Below, in pieces: positions 8,511 to 16,773 of a stretch of DNA of 64,000 nt; within the stretch, counting starts at the first letter, position 1; the number at the start of each line of letters is the position of its first letter. The DNA is from Bacteroidota bacterium (lineage in GTDB: Bacteria > Bacteroidota > Bacteroidia > J057 > JADKCL01), in the NCBI GenBank assembly GCA_016718825.1, contig JADKCL010000002.1:1-64000 (forward strand), given 5' to 3'. Position numbers and translations under genes: made by a program. The notes under the pieces were generated by a model, which saw nothing but the letters and a program-made list of their open reading frames with translations, made no database searches and was not told where the DNA came from.

Positions 8511-9392
8511 ATGGAAATCGATCAATGGATGCTCGAAAGGCTCCGTAGCTATGTAGCGCAGCGGATGACAGGTGTTTTTGACCTCGAATTTGAAAGCGAA
8601 GACCCTGAATTTCTGGCCTATATCGAGCGGATGGTGGACTTTCTGCATTTTCTCGCCGAATCGGAGCCGCCTGTGCAGCGGGTTTGCAATTACAAGCCGA
8701 CCTCGTTTGCGACCTCCAAGCTCGCCCCGATGTTTGTCGAATGGTCCAAATCCAAGGAGCCGATGAATTTGGAAGGCTTGCCGGCACAGCTCCGCGCAAG
8801 ATTCCCAAAAATTCCTTCAAGTTTTCCAGCCGGGCGAGATGCGTTTTTCATTCAGCAGCAGCGGTTTGAAGACAAGATGGATGACATCAAGCAGGTGCTT
8901 GGACCCGACTTTGAACCCGAACAACTGCGTCCGGATTGCGGTAGTTACCGCCACATGACCTTTCCGGCTCCTACGACTGAGGCCGACTTCAAGTGGATGG
9001 CGGAAGACTTTGTGGACGCCCTGCAAATCAAAGCCTTCGACTTCGGGCAACTGCGTCTGCTGGACCACAAACGCCGCATTCCCGGCCAACCTTCGGAGGT
9101 TGGAGCGGTCTTGGAAGCCATCGGCGAACGGTACCTTAAAACCATTCGCAAGGAAAAGGAACGCGTCCAAAAGAAGGAATTCCAACGCGTCCAAGCCGCC
9201 ATCGAGCGCCTCCTAGCTGCCACCAAAGGCTTCAAATTCTACAGCAACGCCAACCCCGCCGACAACGGCCTGCCTTTGGAAACGGAATATACCTGTGAGA
9301 CCGCCTCTGGCGGACAAAGTGCTGGTAAGTGTCTGTTGCTCATCGGGGTAGGAGCGGAGGAGTTGGTTTATTTGGCTAGCTTTTGGGGGTAG
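8511..9392 (+). CDS. Cytoplasmic protein of unknown function
   Basis: A 293-residue soluble protein without signal peptide or transmembrane segments. It is rich in charged residues. A helical, K/R/E-rich stretch (about residues 200-235: TIRKEKERVQKKEFQRVQAA) suggests a coiled coil. No catalytic motif is recognised. The C-terminal 45 residues (after LETEYTC) look different in composition and could reflect an altered 3' end, because the coding sequence runs directly into the hairpin repeats that begin at 9404. It is divergent from the HDAC gene and has its own promoter. Function unknown. Confidence 0.72.
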   Translation: MEIDQWMLERLRSYVAQRMTGVFDLEFESEDPEFLAYIERMVDFLHFLAESEPPVQRVCNYKPTSFATSKLAPMFVEWSKSKEPMNLEGLPAQLRARFPKIPSSFPAGRDAFFIQQQRFEDKMDDIKQVLGPDFEPEQLRPDCGSYRHMTFPAPTTEADFKWMAEDFVDALQIKAFDFGQLRLLDHKRRIPGQPSEVGAVLEAIGERYLKTIRKEKERVQKKEFQRVQAAIERLLAATKGFKFYSNANPADNGLPLETEYTCETASGGQSAGKCLLLIGVGAEELVYLASFWG

Positions 9393-9403
9393 TTTTTTGG
9401 ATC

Positions 9404-9582
9404 GCGTTGCCAACCCTATCGGCGCGCGGTGTTTGGGTTGGCAACGCTATTTTTTGTCCCCCGCGGTGCCAACCCTCTCAGTACGCGGTGTTTGGGTTGG
9501 CAATGTCATTTTGATGGCTCTATTTCAATACATCCTATAACGCCCGCTCCCAACCCGGATTGGCATGTGGTGGTTGGGTTGG
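9404..9582. repeat. Cluster of three related hairpins (CCAACCC/GGGTTGG family)
   Basis: Three imperfect copies of a palindromic unit spaced about 58-80 bp apart. Copy 1: 13-bp stem 9404-9416/9435-9447, followed by TATTTTTTG. Copy 2: 9-bp core 9467-9475/9494-9502. Copy 3: 7-bp core 9550-9556/9576-9582. Copies 1 and 2 share the right half CGCGGTGTTTGGGTTGGCAA exactly. Copy 1, with its T-run, could terminate the gene ending at 9392. The repetition resembles REP-like or small palindromic elements. Confidence 0.7.
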
Positions 9583-9639
9583 CGCCGCTATCTTGACAAC
9601 ATTCGATTCTGCGCTCCAGCATCGCCGCTAGGTGATCCA

Positions 9640-9722
9640 CCCTGCCATTTCATCCGCCGAATTGCCCGTTTATTCATCCAACCTGCCCGTTCATCCGCCA
9701 GGATGCCCGTTCATCCAATTTG
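9640..9722 (+). repeat. Short degenerate repeats in the gap before the DNRLRE gene
   Basis: Three near-copies of an approximately 19-bp unit containing TGCCCGTTCATCC or TGCCCGTTTATTCATCC occur in a row between about 9660 and 9722. The rest of the 9393-9848 gap, apart from the hairpins, shows no gene. Significance unknown. Confidence 0.5.
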
Positions 9723-9848
9723 GCGTTTTGGAAATTTTATCTGTTGCTCCTTTGCCTCGACGATCACAGGAAGTGGGACCGATTCCGGAAGATGTCCTGC
9801 CGACTGTGACCGCCAACAGATTTTATTCACCCAAAAACGCATTTTAAA

Positions 9849-11333
9849 ATGAAAAAGCTATTACAAATCCTTGCTTGCCTCGCTTTACCCTTTGGGGTTC
9901 AAGCCCAGACCATTGACCTGTATCCAGACTACGATGCGGCACTTGGTTACCACGACGGTTACAATACCTCGAGTCAGAATTACGGAACGGCCACGCAAAA
10001 TTCGGCCTACTGCATTCCCGGCGCGATCGGCGGTCTCAACATGAACCGCGCCTTGATCCACTTTGACCTCAGTCAGTTTACACCTGGCACCACAATCGTT
10101 TCGGCCACGCTTGATCTTTACGCTTTGGGCCCCAATGGCATTCTTCAAGGGCATACCGGCGCCAACAACGGTGCTTTTGTCAAGGCGGTGACTTCGGCCT
10201 GGCAAGAAATGTCGGTGACTTGGGACACGCAGCCGACCTATTCCAATACCAATCCTGCTGTTTTGGCCGCAAGCACGAGCATCACCCAAGACTACACCGG
10301 CATTGATGTCACGGACATGGTGCGCGACATGGTCAACAATCCCCAAACCAACTTCGGATTTGGCTTGATGCAGCAAAACGAGGTGGTGACAAATGCGCTT
10401 TGCTTCGCTTCGAATGACCATCCCAATCAACTCATCCGGCCGATTTTGCATGTGACACTTTGCAATGACAACTTCAGTTTTATCGCAGATTACGATGCTG
10501 CACTTGGCACGCACGATGGACAAAATACATCAGGAAACAACTACGGAACAGCCCCACAGAATGCAGCGTATTCGGTCACAGCGACAAATGGAACGCCGAG
10601 CGGCAACAGCAATCGGGCCTTGATTCATTTTGACTTGACCAGTATTCCTTCCAATTCTGTGGTCACTTCGGCAACGATGAAGCTCTATGCACGTGGCCAA
10701 AATGGCAATCTGAATGGCCATGCCGGGAATGCAAATACTTCGACCATTTCGACGGTTGCAAGCCCTTGGTCCGATGCAACGGTCACTTGGGACAATCAGC
10801 CCGCCCCTGGATTTGTGGTCGCCACATTGGCACAAAGCACAGGTCCACTTCAAGACTACACCAACATCGACGTGACGGCAGCAGTGCAAGATATGGTTGG
10901 CAACCCATTGACCAACAATGGATTCATGTTGCAATTGCTCAACGAAGTGGAGACTAATGCATTGATTTTCCAATCCCTCGAATGCGGTGACCCAACGAAA
11001 TTTCCTGCGCTAGAGGTGACCATAGCCTGCGGCAAAGTGACAGCTGCGGATGCAGTGGTACACATTGAAGAAGGTATGCAATTGTTCCCGAATCCTACAG
11101 CTCAAACGCTGAGCCTTCGCCTCGACTTGGAAAAGCCATCTGCAGTCATGGTCCAATTGATTGACCTACAAGGCCGTGTGATTGGTCAGCATGAAGCTGG
11201 AGTACAATCCGCCGGGAAACAAATTTTCAACCTTGACACCTTGGTGTCGCAAGCTGCCGCAGGCATGTTCATCGTACGCGCACAGATCGGCGAGCAAGTT
11301 ATCGACCGGAAGCTCGTCTTGACGGGGAATTGA
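9849..11333 (+). CDS. T9SS-sorted surface protein with two DNRLRE domains
   Basis: A 494-residue secreted protein: signal peptide to about residue 20 (FGVQAQ), then two homologous domains of roughly 190 residues. Each has D-YDAALGxHDGxNTS-NYGTA-QNxAY, then NRALIHFDL, SATxxLYAxGxNG, VTWDxQP and DIDVTxxVxDMVxNP. This pattern matches the DNRLRE/disaggregatase-related beta-sandwich seen in bacterial and archaeal cell-surface proteins. The last about 85 residues (LFPNPTAQTLSLRLD ... IDLQGRVIGQ ... DRKLVLTGN) are a type A T9SS sorting domain. A frameshifted paralogue follows at 11373, 39 bp downstream. Probably a structural or adhesive surface protein; no enzyme motif seen. Confidence 0.86.
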   Translation: MKKLLQILACLALPFGVQAQTIDLYPDYDAALGYHDGYNTSSQNYGTATQNSAYCIPGAIGGLNMNRALIHFDLSQFTPGTTIVSATLDLYALGPNGILQGHTGANNGAFVKAVTSAWQEMSVTWDTQPTYSNTNPAVLAASTSITQDYTGIDVTDMVRDMVNNPQTNFGFGLMQQNEVVTNALCFASNDHPNQLIRPILHVTLCNDNFSFIADYDAALGTHDGQNTSGNNYGTAPQNAAYSVTATNGTPSGNSNRALIHFDLTSIPSNSVVTSATMKLYARGQNGNLNGHAGNANTSTISTVASPWSDATVTWDNQPAPGFVVATLAQSTGPLQDYTNIDVTAAVQDMVGNPLTNNGFMLQLLNEVETNALIFQSLECGDPTKFPALEVTIACGKVTAADAVVHIEEGMQLFPNPTAQTLSLRLDLEKPSAVMVQLIDLQGRVIGQHEAGVQSAGKQIFNLDTLVSQAAAGMFIVRAQIGEQVIDRKLVLTGN

Positions 11334-11372
11334 TCCGTTTTTTCTTAGCAACTATTTAATAATAAGAACCTT

Positions 11373-11846
11373 ATGAAAAAGTTTAGCCAGTTTTTGGCAG
11401 TGATGCTGCTTGCCTTTACGCAGGTATTTGGGCAGAACATACAGACCTTCATTGCAGACTATGATGCCGTCATAGCTTTAACAACGAGCAATAATCCGAC
11501 AGTACAATTTACAAATTATAGCACCCTTGACAAAAATGCAGCCTATAGAATTTGGGGTCCGAATCCAGTAGAAGTGCATTACAATAGGTCGTTGATGCAT
11601 TTTGATTTCAGCTCAATTGCACCTGGCACCTATATCGAATCAGCGAAAATGGATCTGTTTTCTTACTCTGCAAATGGTGGTTGGCCAACACATTATGTTA
11701 ACGTGAGTGAATCCAGTTTGCGGAGAATTGATGCGCAATGGGATGTGAATACAGTGACTTGGAATAACCAACCAATAGTAAATCCGACCTTTTTCCAACA
11801 ATCCTACCTGCTCCAACTGATCCAGACCAGGATTATTTGGGAGTAG
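11373..11846 (+). CDS. N-terminal part of a frameshifted DNRLRE surface protein
   Basis: This frame gives the signal peptide (MKKFSQFLAVMLLAFTQVFG) and most of the first DNRLRE domain (YDAVIALTTSNN ... NRSLMHFDFSSIAPGTYIES ... VTWNNQP). It is homologous to the gene at 9849. Homology ends at a run of five Ts (11790-11794), after which the frame continues as nonsense to 11846. One extra T there would give TFFPTILPAPTDPDQDYLG and join this frame to the next piece without loss. This half is noticeably more AT-rich than the intact paralogue. The whole gene would span 11373-12868. Confidence 0.75.
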   Translation: MKKFSQFLAVMLLAFTQVFGQNIQTFIADYDAVIALTTSNNPTVQFTNYSTLDKNAAYRIWGPNPVEVHYNRSLMHFDFSSIAPGTYIESAKMDLFSYSANGGWPTHYVNVSESSLRRIDAQWDVNTVTWNNQPIVNPTFFQQSYLLQLIQTRIIWE

Positions 11847-12868
11847 ATGTAACGGAGATTGTAAGGTACATGATTAACAACCCAACTCAAAATTTTGGCT
11901 TTCTTTTGCGTTTAGAAAATGAACAACTTGACGGCGCATTAACTTTTTGTTCAAGGGATCACGCGAATCCTAGCAAATGGCCAAGAATTCATATCAACTT
12001 CTGCAAACCAGACCTTGAGGTTGTTGCCAATAGGGACGCAGCAATTGGTACCAACCCTGGGATGAACACCTCTGGTAACAATTATGTGGGAGCGGTACAA
12101 AATGCAGCCTACTGCATGACATCTGACGATGGCACGACCAATGGCCATTTGAACCGCGCATTGATCGGGTTTGATCTCAGCGATTTGCCAACAACTACTG
12201 TCATTAACTCTGCGAAGTTGAACTTGTATGCTTTGGGTGCAACAGGAGTACTTCCAGGGCACGATGGTACGGCAAATGCTACTGAAATTCGACGCGTTCC
12301 TGTCGCTTGGGACCAAACACAAGTCACTTGGGACAACCAACCTAGCCTTGGTACGCTTGTCACGATTTTGCCCCAAAGCACAAGTCCGACACAGGATTAT
12401 CTCGATATTGATGTCACGCAAGCTGTACGAGAAATGATTGCGTTTCCTCAAAACAATCATGGATTTTTGCTCAAGCTTGTCACCGAATTGGAACAGAATG
12501 CGATGCTGTTTCATTCCATCAACTCTGGAGATCCCTCAAAAGCGCCGAAACTGGTATTGGATATCGATTGTAGCTCGATTGTAGGTGTAGAGGAGAAAAA
12601 AGTAGTTGATTTTGCCTTGTTCCCCAATCCTACAACGAATTCGGTTCATTTTAGAGGCACGATGGACGCTGACGGCAAAGTCGAATTCAAAATCTACGAT
12701 CTAAGTGGACGGCAATTGGCAATCCAAGATGCGGGCATCATCAACGCAGGCTCCCATACCCTCGACATTTCCACACTCATCACCGATCAACCCGCTGGGA
12801 TCTACATCGTGCGGGCCAAGTTTGGCGAGCAAGTCATCGACCGGAAGCTTGTCCTAACCGGCAACTAA
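11837..12868 (+). CDS. C-terminal part of the frameshifted DNRLRE surface protein
   Basis: Continues the gene that begins at 11373 in the next reading frame. Homologous sequence is already readable from about 11792, upstream of the nominal TTG at 11837. It contains the end of domain 1 (DVTEIVRYMINNPTQNFGF), a complete second DNRLRE domain (NRDAAIGTNPGMNTSGNNY ... VTWDNQPSLG ... DIDVTQAVREM) and a T9SS sorting domain (FALFPNPTTNSVHFRG ... YDLSGRQLAI ... DRKLVLTGN). The last residues are identical to those of the neighbour at 9849, consistent with tandem duplication or gene conversion. Without the N-terminal part this piece has no signal peptide and could not be exported. Confidence 0.75.
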   Translation: MGVDVTEIVRYMINNPTQNFGFLLRLENEQLDGALTFCSRDHANPSKWPRIHINFCKPDLEVVANRDAAIGTNPGMNTSGNNYVGAVQNAAYCMTSDDGTTNGHLNRALIGFDLSDLPTTTVINSAKLNLYALGATGVLPGHDGTANATEIRRVPVAWDQTQVTWDNQPSLGTLVTILPQSTSPTQDYLDIDVTQAVREMIAFPQNNHGFLLKLVTELEQNAMLFHSINSGDPSKAPKLVLDIDCSSIVGVEEKKVVDFALFPNPTTNSVHFRGTMDADGKVEFKIYDLSGRQLAIQDAGIINAGSHTLDISTLITDQPAGIYIVRAKFGEQVIDRKLVLTGN

Positions 12869-12897
12869 CCCCCAAAAGTCTAAACCACCATTTCTCA

Positions 12898-12938
12898 GAA
12901 ACCCCGGAGGTCCAATCAACCCCGGGGTTTCCTTTTTT
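12898..12938 (+). terminator. Rho-independent terminator
   Basis: A 10-bp GC-rich stem (12898-12907/12922-12931, GAAACCCCGG and its complement), 14-nt loop, then a T-run at 12933-12938. It ends the DNRLRE gene and faces the convergent gene at 12964. Confidence 0.85.
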
Positions 12939-12963
12939 CAACCTCAAAACTAAGATCAAAAGG

Positions 12964-15048
12964 CTATTCCTTCGCCAATTTCAAAGCCACCAATCGACCA
13001 TTGAGCTCCAATCGCAGGAAGTACAAACCAACAGGAAGGGCTCCAAGGTCCAAGTCCATTGCGCTTGCATCCGTCTCCTGTTGGATGACAACCACCCGTC
13101 CGTCGACGGTCATCAACTCCACTTGGCCAATGGCTTGCAAATCAGTACGGCGCAAATGCACGATGCCCGAACTGGGGTTCGGATAAACTTCAAGGATTGC
13201 ATCCATTCCATTCGTGACGCCGACGGCCAATACAAAATGGCAGCCGGAGGTATCGCTGCAAATGCCATCTGAGACGATGACGGCGTAGTTGCCATCCGAA
13301 CCGACGGTAAAGCTTTGACCGGTTTGGCCTGGAATCACGCCAAAGCCATTGTCGCAAGCCAACCATTGGTAGGAGGGAGAATTGAGATTGGCAGTCAGCG
13401 TGTTTCCGTTTACCGTCACGCTGGTATCAACCAAATGAATTCCCAAAGAGAGCACGACCACGGAATCACAGCCGTCGATCGCCGAAAAGGTCTCCGAGTA
13501 AGTTCCTGGCTGTGTAAGCGATTGCGAACCAAGTGTATAAATATCTCCATCGCAGATGGTATCGCTGATCGACATTGTCATCGGAGGGTTGACGGTGAGC
13601 GAAAACGTGACCGTTGAGTCACAGCCGCTTTGTGCTTGGAAAGTTTCGGTAAACACCCCGGTCGTCTGCAAAATTTGGTTACCAAAAACGACCGAATCCC
13701 CACTGCAAATCGTGGCAGAGTCGCTTCCAAATACCGTTGGCGTTACCGTGAGCTGAATTCCCGAAATGGAATCGCAACCATTCGGACCCGTGGTTACGTG
13801 GCTGTATGTTCCTGCCGAGGTCAATTGTTGCCCGAAGTAGGAGAGTGTATCTCCTTGACAAATAGTAGATTGTGACATGGCAAAACGCAAGGAATCGAAT
13901 CCTGCCGCAAATTCACGCCGGCCCAGGATCCCGCAGCGGTAAACGGTATTGGCGAGGGTATCCACATGGAATTGATTCCCAAGCCTGGACCACAAGATCC
14001 CTTCATTGTCTGTCCGGTAGGCCAAACGGATATTTTCTTCCTGCGTGCTTGCAGCTAGGCCCGCTACGCCGGTATACGCGTAGGTAGCTGTGTAGGAGGG
14101 ATTTGTGCCGCCAACCAGAAAAGTGCCGAAGTAGTGCGTTGTTTCCAAGCTGCCAGTCAGATTTTCATTCGTCGAATTGGGCGTTTGATGTACGGCATAG
14201 ACATGCAATGCTGTCGGATTTCCACTGTTGATTTGGGCTGTGAATGCGCTGCCATCGAGGTTTGTGACCGTGGCGGAGGTTGGTGAACCGTAAATTACGG
14301 TATTGTCATCTCCGATTGCCGCGCCAGAAACGGCCCAAGTGGTTCCGTTGCGGGTACCTGTGAGGCCGTTCGGGCCACTGTCGGCGGTGGACAAACCCGT
14401 GCCTTCGTCCATTTTCCAGTAACCGGCGAGATTGGCATAGTTGGGGTGGGCGGGATTGATCTTTTTGGTCATGTATTGCTGGATCGTTGCGGCCGAAAGT
14501 GCTGTGGACCAGACGCGTACTTCGTCGATTTTTCCGTCGAAGTTCCGGGTGCCACCGGCGGTATAGGTGATGCGTCCAATGGCAAGGTTGTAGGTCGAAG
14601 GCAGCATTGGTCCGGAGAAAAGGAAAGTGCCACTGGCAACCCCGTTGATGTAGACGGTCAACCGGGTTCCGTCGTAGGTGCCGGCGACGTGCGTCCAGGT
14701 ATTGAGGGCCATTTGCGGGGTGGAAACGGCTTCTTTCCAGCTTGTCGTCGTCCCAAACATAAATGACAATGTGCCGTTGGCACCGCAACGCAGGGTATAT
14801 CCGGCCTCGCCCGAACCCCATCCATCCTTGCTGATGATCACATTTCCCCAGCTGTTGGGGCTCCAACTATCTGCCTTGATCCATGCCTCCAGGGTCAATG
14901 CCGTTGTCGGATTCAATGCCGCATGGTTGGGAATGGAGACGTAATCCGTGGAAACGTTGCAATCGATCGCGTAACCCGAGCCAGGAGCCTGTGCGTTTGC
15001 CGCGGTTGTCCCAAGAGCAAGGAGCAGGACGAGTAGAAAATTTTTCAT
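12964..15048 (-). CDS. T9SS-sorted protein with LamG-like domain and repeat modules
   Basis: A 694-residue secreted protein. Signal peptide (LLVLLLALGTTAANAQA). Residues about 25-215 form a LamG/concanavalin-like jelly-roll (YVSIPNHAALNPTTALTLEA ... WTHVAGTYDGTRLTVYINGV ... KIDEVRVWSTAL), a fold that often binds carbohydrate. Next comes an Ig-like region, then three or so repeats of about 70 residues beginning ICQGDTLSYFGQ, ICSGDSVVFGNQ and ICDGDIYTLGSQ and containing GCDSxxxxxLTV. This is a common spacer module of bacteroidete surface proteins. The C-terminus (EVYPNPSSGIVHLRR ... MTVDGRVVVI ... VALKLAKE) is the sorting signature. Likely an adhesin or glycan-binding surface protein. Confidence 0.86.
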   Translation of the reverse strand: MKNFLLVLLLALGTTAANAQAPGSGYAIDCNVSTDYVSIPNHAALNPTTALTLEAWIKADSWSPNSWGNVIISKDGWGSGEAGYTLRCGANGTLSFMFGTTTSWKEAVSTPQMALNTWTHVAGTYDGTRLTVYINGVASGTFLFSGPMLPSTYNLAIGRITYTAGGTRNFDGKIDEVRVWSTALSAATIQQYMTKKINPAHPNYANLAGYWKMDEGTGLSTADSGPNGLTGTRNGTTWAVSGAAIGDDNTVIYGSPTSATVTNLDGSAFTAQINSGNPTALHVYAVHQTPNSTNENLTGSLETTHYFGTFLVGGTNPSYTATYAYTGVAGLAASTQEENIRLAYRTDNEGILWSRLGNQFHVDTLANTVYRCGILGRREFAAGFDSLRFAMSQSTICQGDTLSYFGQQLTSAGTYSHVTTGPNGCDSISGIQLTVTPTVFGSDSATICSGDSVVFGNQILQTTGVFTETFQAQSGCDSTVTFSLTVNPPMTMSISDTICDGDIYTLGSQSLTQPGTYSETFSAIDGCDSVVVLSLGIHLVDTSVTVNGNTLTANLNSPSYQWLACDNGFGVIPGQTGQSFTVGSDGNYAVIVSDGICSDTSGCHFVLAVGVTNGMDAILEVYPNPSSGIVHLRRTDLQAIGQVELMTVDGRVVVIQQETDASAMDLDLGALPVGLYFLRLELNGRLVALKLAKE

Positions 15049-15190
15049 GGGAAGATCAATTCTAGTCTAGCAGAAAACTGCAATAATACCAAGAATTCGA
15101 ATGATTATCAGCTTGTTACTGTAAGTTGGCCGACCAATGCAACTGCAAGTGATCCAAAGCGTATCTGATTTCCGAATCTTTGAATAGAAA

Positions 15191-16771
15191 TCATTCCTTC
15201 AAAAACCGCCTGCAAAATCCATTCGCCTCAATCAAATAAACACCCCTAGTGAGCATGGAGACATCGATTCCAGCTTCAGAAGCCACGTTCCCAAGCACCA
15301 ATTTTCCTTGGCTATCCCAAATGGAGCAGGTTTCGGCAGCATCAGCGTTTAGCCAAAGTCGATCGTGTACGGGATTAGGAAAAACTGCAAATCCAGCATT
15401 GGGAAGGGAAGGGGATTGGCTCATGCTGTCCAATAAAAGACGAATGATTACCAAATCCGTATAATTTCCTGGACCAGATGAAGCGGTGTAACCCGCGACA
15501 ACGAGTTTCCCATCAGGCGATTCAGACATCGCGGTCGCGCCAGATTCCATGCCATTTTGGATGATTGTCATCGATTTACCGTTCTCGGCAAATTCTGAGG
15601 CCAATGTCCTGCTATCCTCCAACGCAGCTACGGCGAAGGCATCGCTTTCATAGCCAGGGCTTTGGTTATCAGGTGATTTGGAAAGCCCACAGGTTAGGAT
15701 TCGGTCATTGTGGTCGATCAGCATGTCTTGAAGGCGGTCTTCGTTGCTGTCAAAATCCACGGGATCATAGTCCAAAAAGGATCCGGTGCTGTCTAAGGTA
15801 AGCAGGGCAAAGTCCTCGCCACCTTGGTAAACATCCAATTTGGCACCGAGAAAAATCTTGGGGCCTCTTTTGACAGAATGTGTGACGGTGCAGGTAAATC
15901 CAGGACTGATGTCTGGAAAAAGCAGCCCATTTTCGCCAAATCCATCGTCTAAATTGCCATTTTCGTCCACCATCATGAACATGGCCCTTCCGTAACTGCT
16001 GGTATAAAAAACGCCTCCAAGCAACATCCCTTTTCCAACGGGAAGCAGTGTCTCAAACCTTCCACCATCGCTATGCGGCCCTCGCGCATGGGAGAGTCCA
16101 TGCGCGAGGCTCCACGTAATACAGCCCGTATTTCCGAAGCTGCTATCAGGAACGCCATTGGGTAGCAACCTCCCCGCCATCGGCAGTTCGATATGCCAGG
16201 CATTGGTGTCTGTGGTCATGCCACAAAAGGCGATCCTTCCATCGTCGAGGACCCTGATTGCACCCGCGGATGCCCATTCGCCGACAAATTTTCTGGTAAA
16301 GATCCCATCATTGCCAAATCCCGCATCCCAATGCCCATCCAAATCAAGTTTGCCGATGAAAACTTGCTGGGTATCGACGCTGGCGAGATCGTTCGCCTCA
16401 CCAATGACAAAAAGTGCATTTCCCTGAAGGTCAGCATCCAATATCCGAGAATTGCCAAAAGTTCCGAAGTCACCCGTCAGAATCCCGTTCGCTCCAAAGG
16501 TGGAATCCAACTTTCCTTCTGAGGTGCATTTCCCAATGAGAAAATTTAGGTCTGCTACCGAATCGTAGCGGGTAGTATTCCCAACAAAATAGAAATTACC
16601 CATTGCATCGGTGAGCAGCCGCGCGCACGTTTCGTCCGGAGCGAAATCGAACCTGACTTCGCCCTTCAAGCCAAAGCCTGTGTCACGACTTCCTGTCCCC
16701 TGACCCACAGTAGGGAGGTATAGGCAAGCCAATAAGCCGACGAATAGGAATAAGATTCGCAGACTGCTCAT
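15191..16771 (-). CDS. T9SS-sorted delta-60-repeat protein
   Basis: A 526-residue secreted protein. I start it at 16771 (MSSLRILFLFVGLLACLYLP), which gives a standard signal peptide. The frame is open to 16831 but would overlap the upstream gene. Several units of the form LDSTFGANGILTGDFG / WDAGFGNDGIFTRKF / PDSSFGNTG / LDDGFGENGLLFPD are the 'delta-60' repeats, which form a propeller-like array. The end (FAVFPNPVHDRLWLNAD ... DSQGKLVLG ... CRRFLKE) is a short sorting domain. The start lies 2 bp after the stop of the YHYH gene upstream, so the two are probably one transcript. Function unknown. Confidence 0.84.
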   Translation of the reverse strand: MSSLRILFLFVGLLACLYLPTVGQGTGSRDTGFGLKGEVRFDFAPDETCARLLTDAMGNFYFVGNTTRYDSVADLNFLIGKCTSEGKLDSTFGANGILTGDFGTFGNSRILDADLQGNALFVIGEANDLASVDTQQVFIGKLDLDGHWDAGFGNDGIFTRKFVGEWASAGAIRVLDDGRIAFCGMTTDTNAWHIELPMAGRLLPNGVPDSSFGNTGCITWSLAHGLSHARGPHSDGGRFETLLPVGKGMLLGGVFYTSSYGRAMFMMVDENGNLDDGFGENGLLFPDISPGFTCTVTHSVKRGPKIFLGAKLDVYQGGEDFALLTLDSTGSFLDYDPVDFDSNEDRLQDMLIDHNDRILTCGLSKSPDNQSPGYESDAFAVAALEDSRTLASEFAENGKSMTIIQNGMESGATAMSESPDGKLVVAGYTASSGPGNYTDLVIIRLLLDSMSQSPSLPNAGFAVFPNPVHDRLWLNADAAETCSIWDSQGKLVLGNVASEAGIDVSMLTRGVYLIEANGFCRRFLKE

Positions 16772-16773
16772 CC

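Noticed and set aside
11786..11800. -1 programmed slippage at the T-run of the DNRLRE gene
   Set aside because: The run is preceded by ACC, so the slip would pair Phe tRNA with CTT; it is not a canonical X-XXY-YYZ heptamer.
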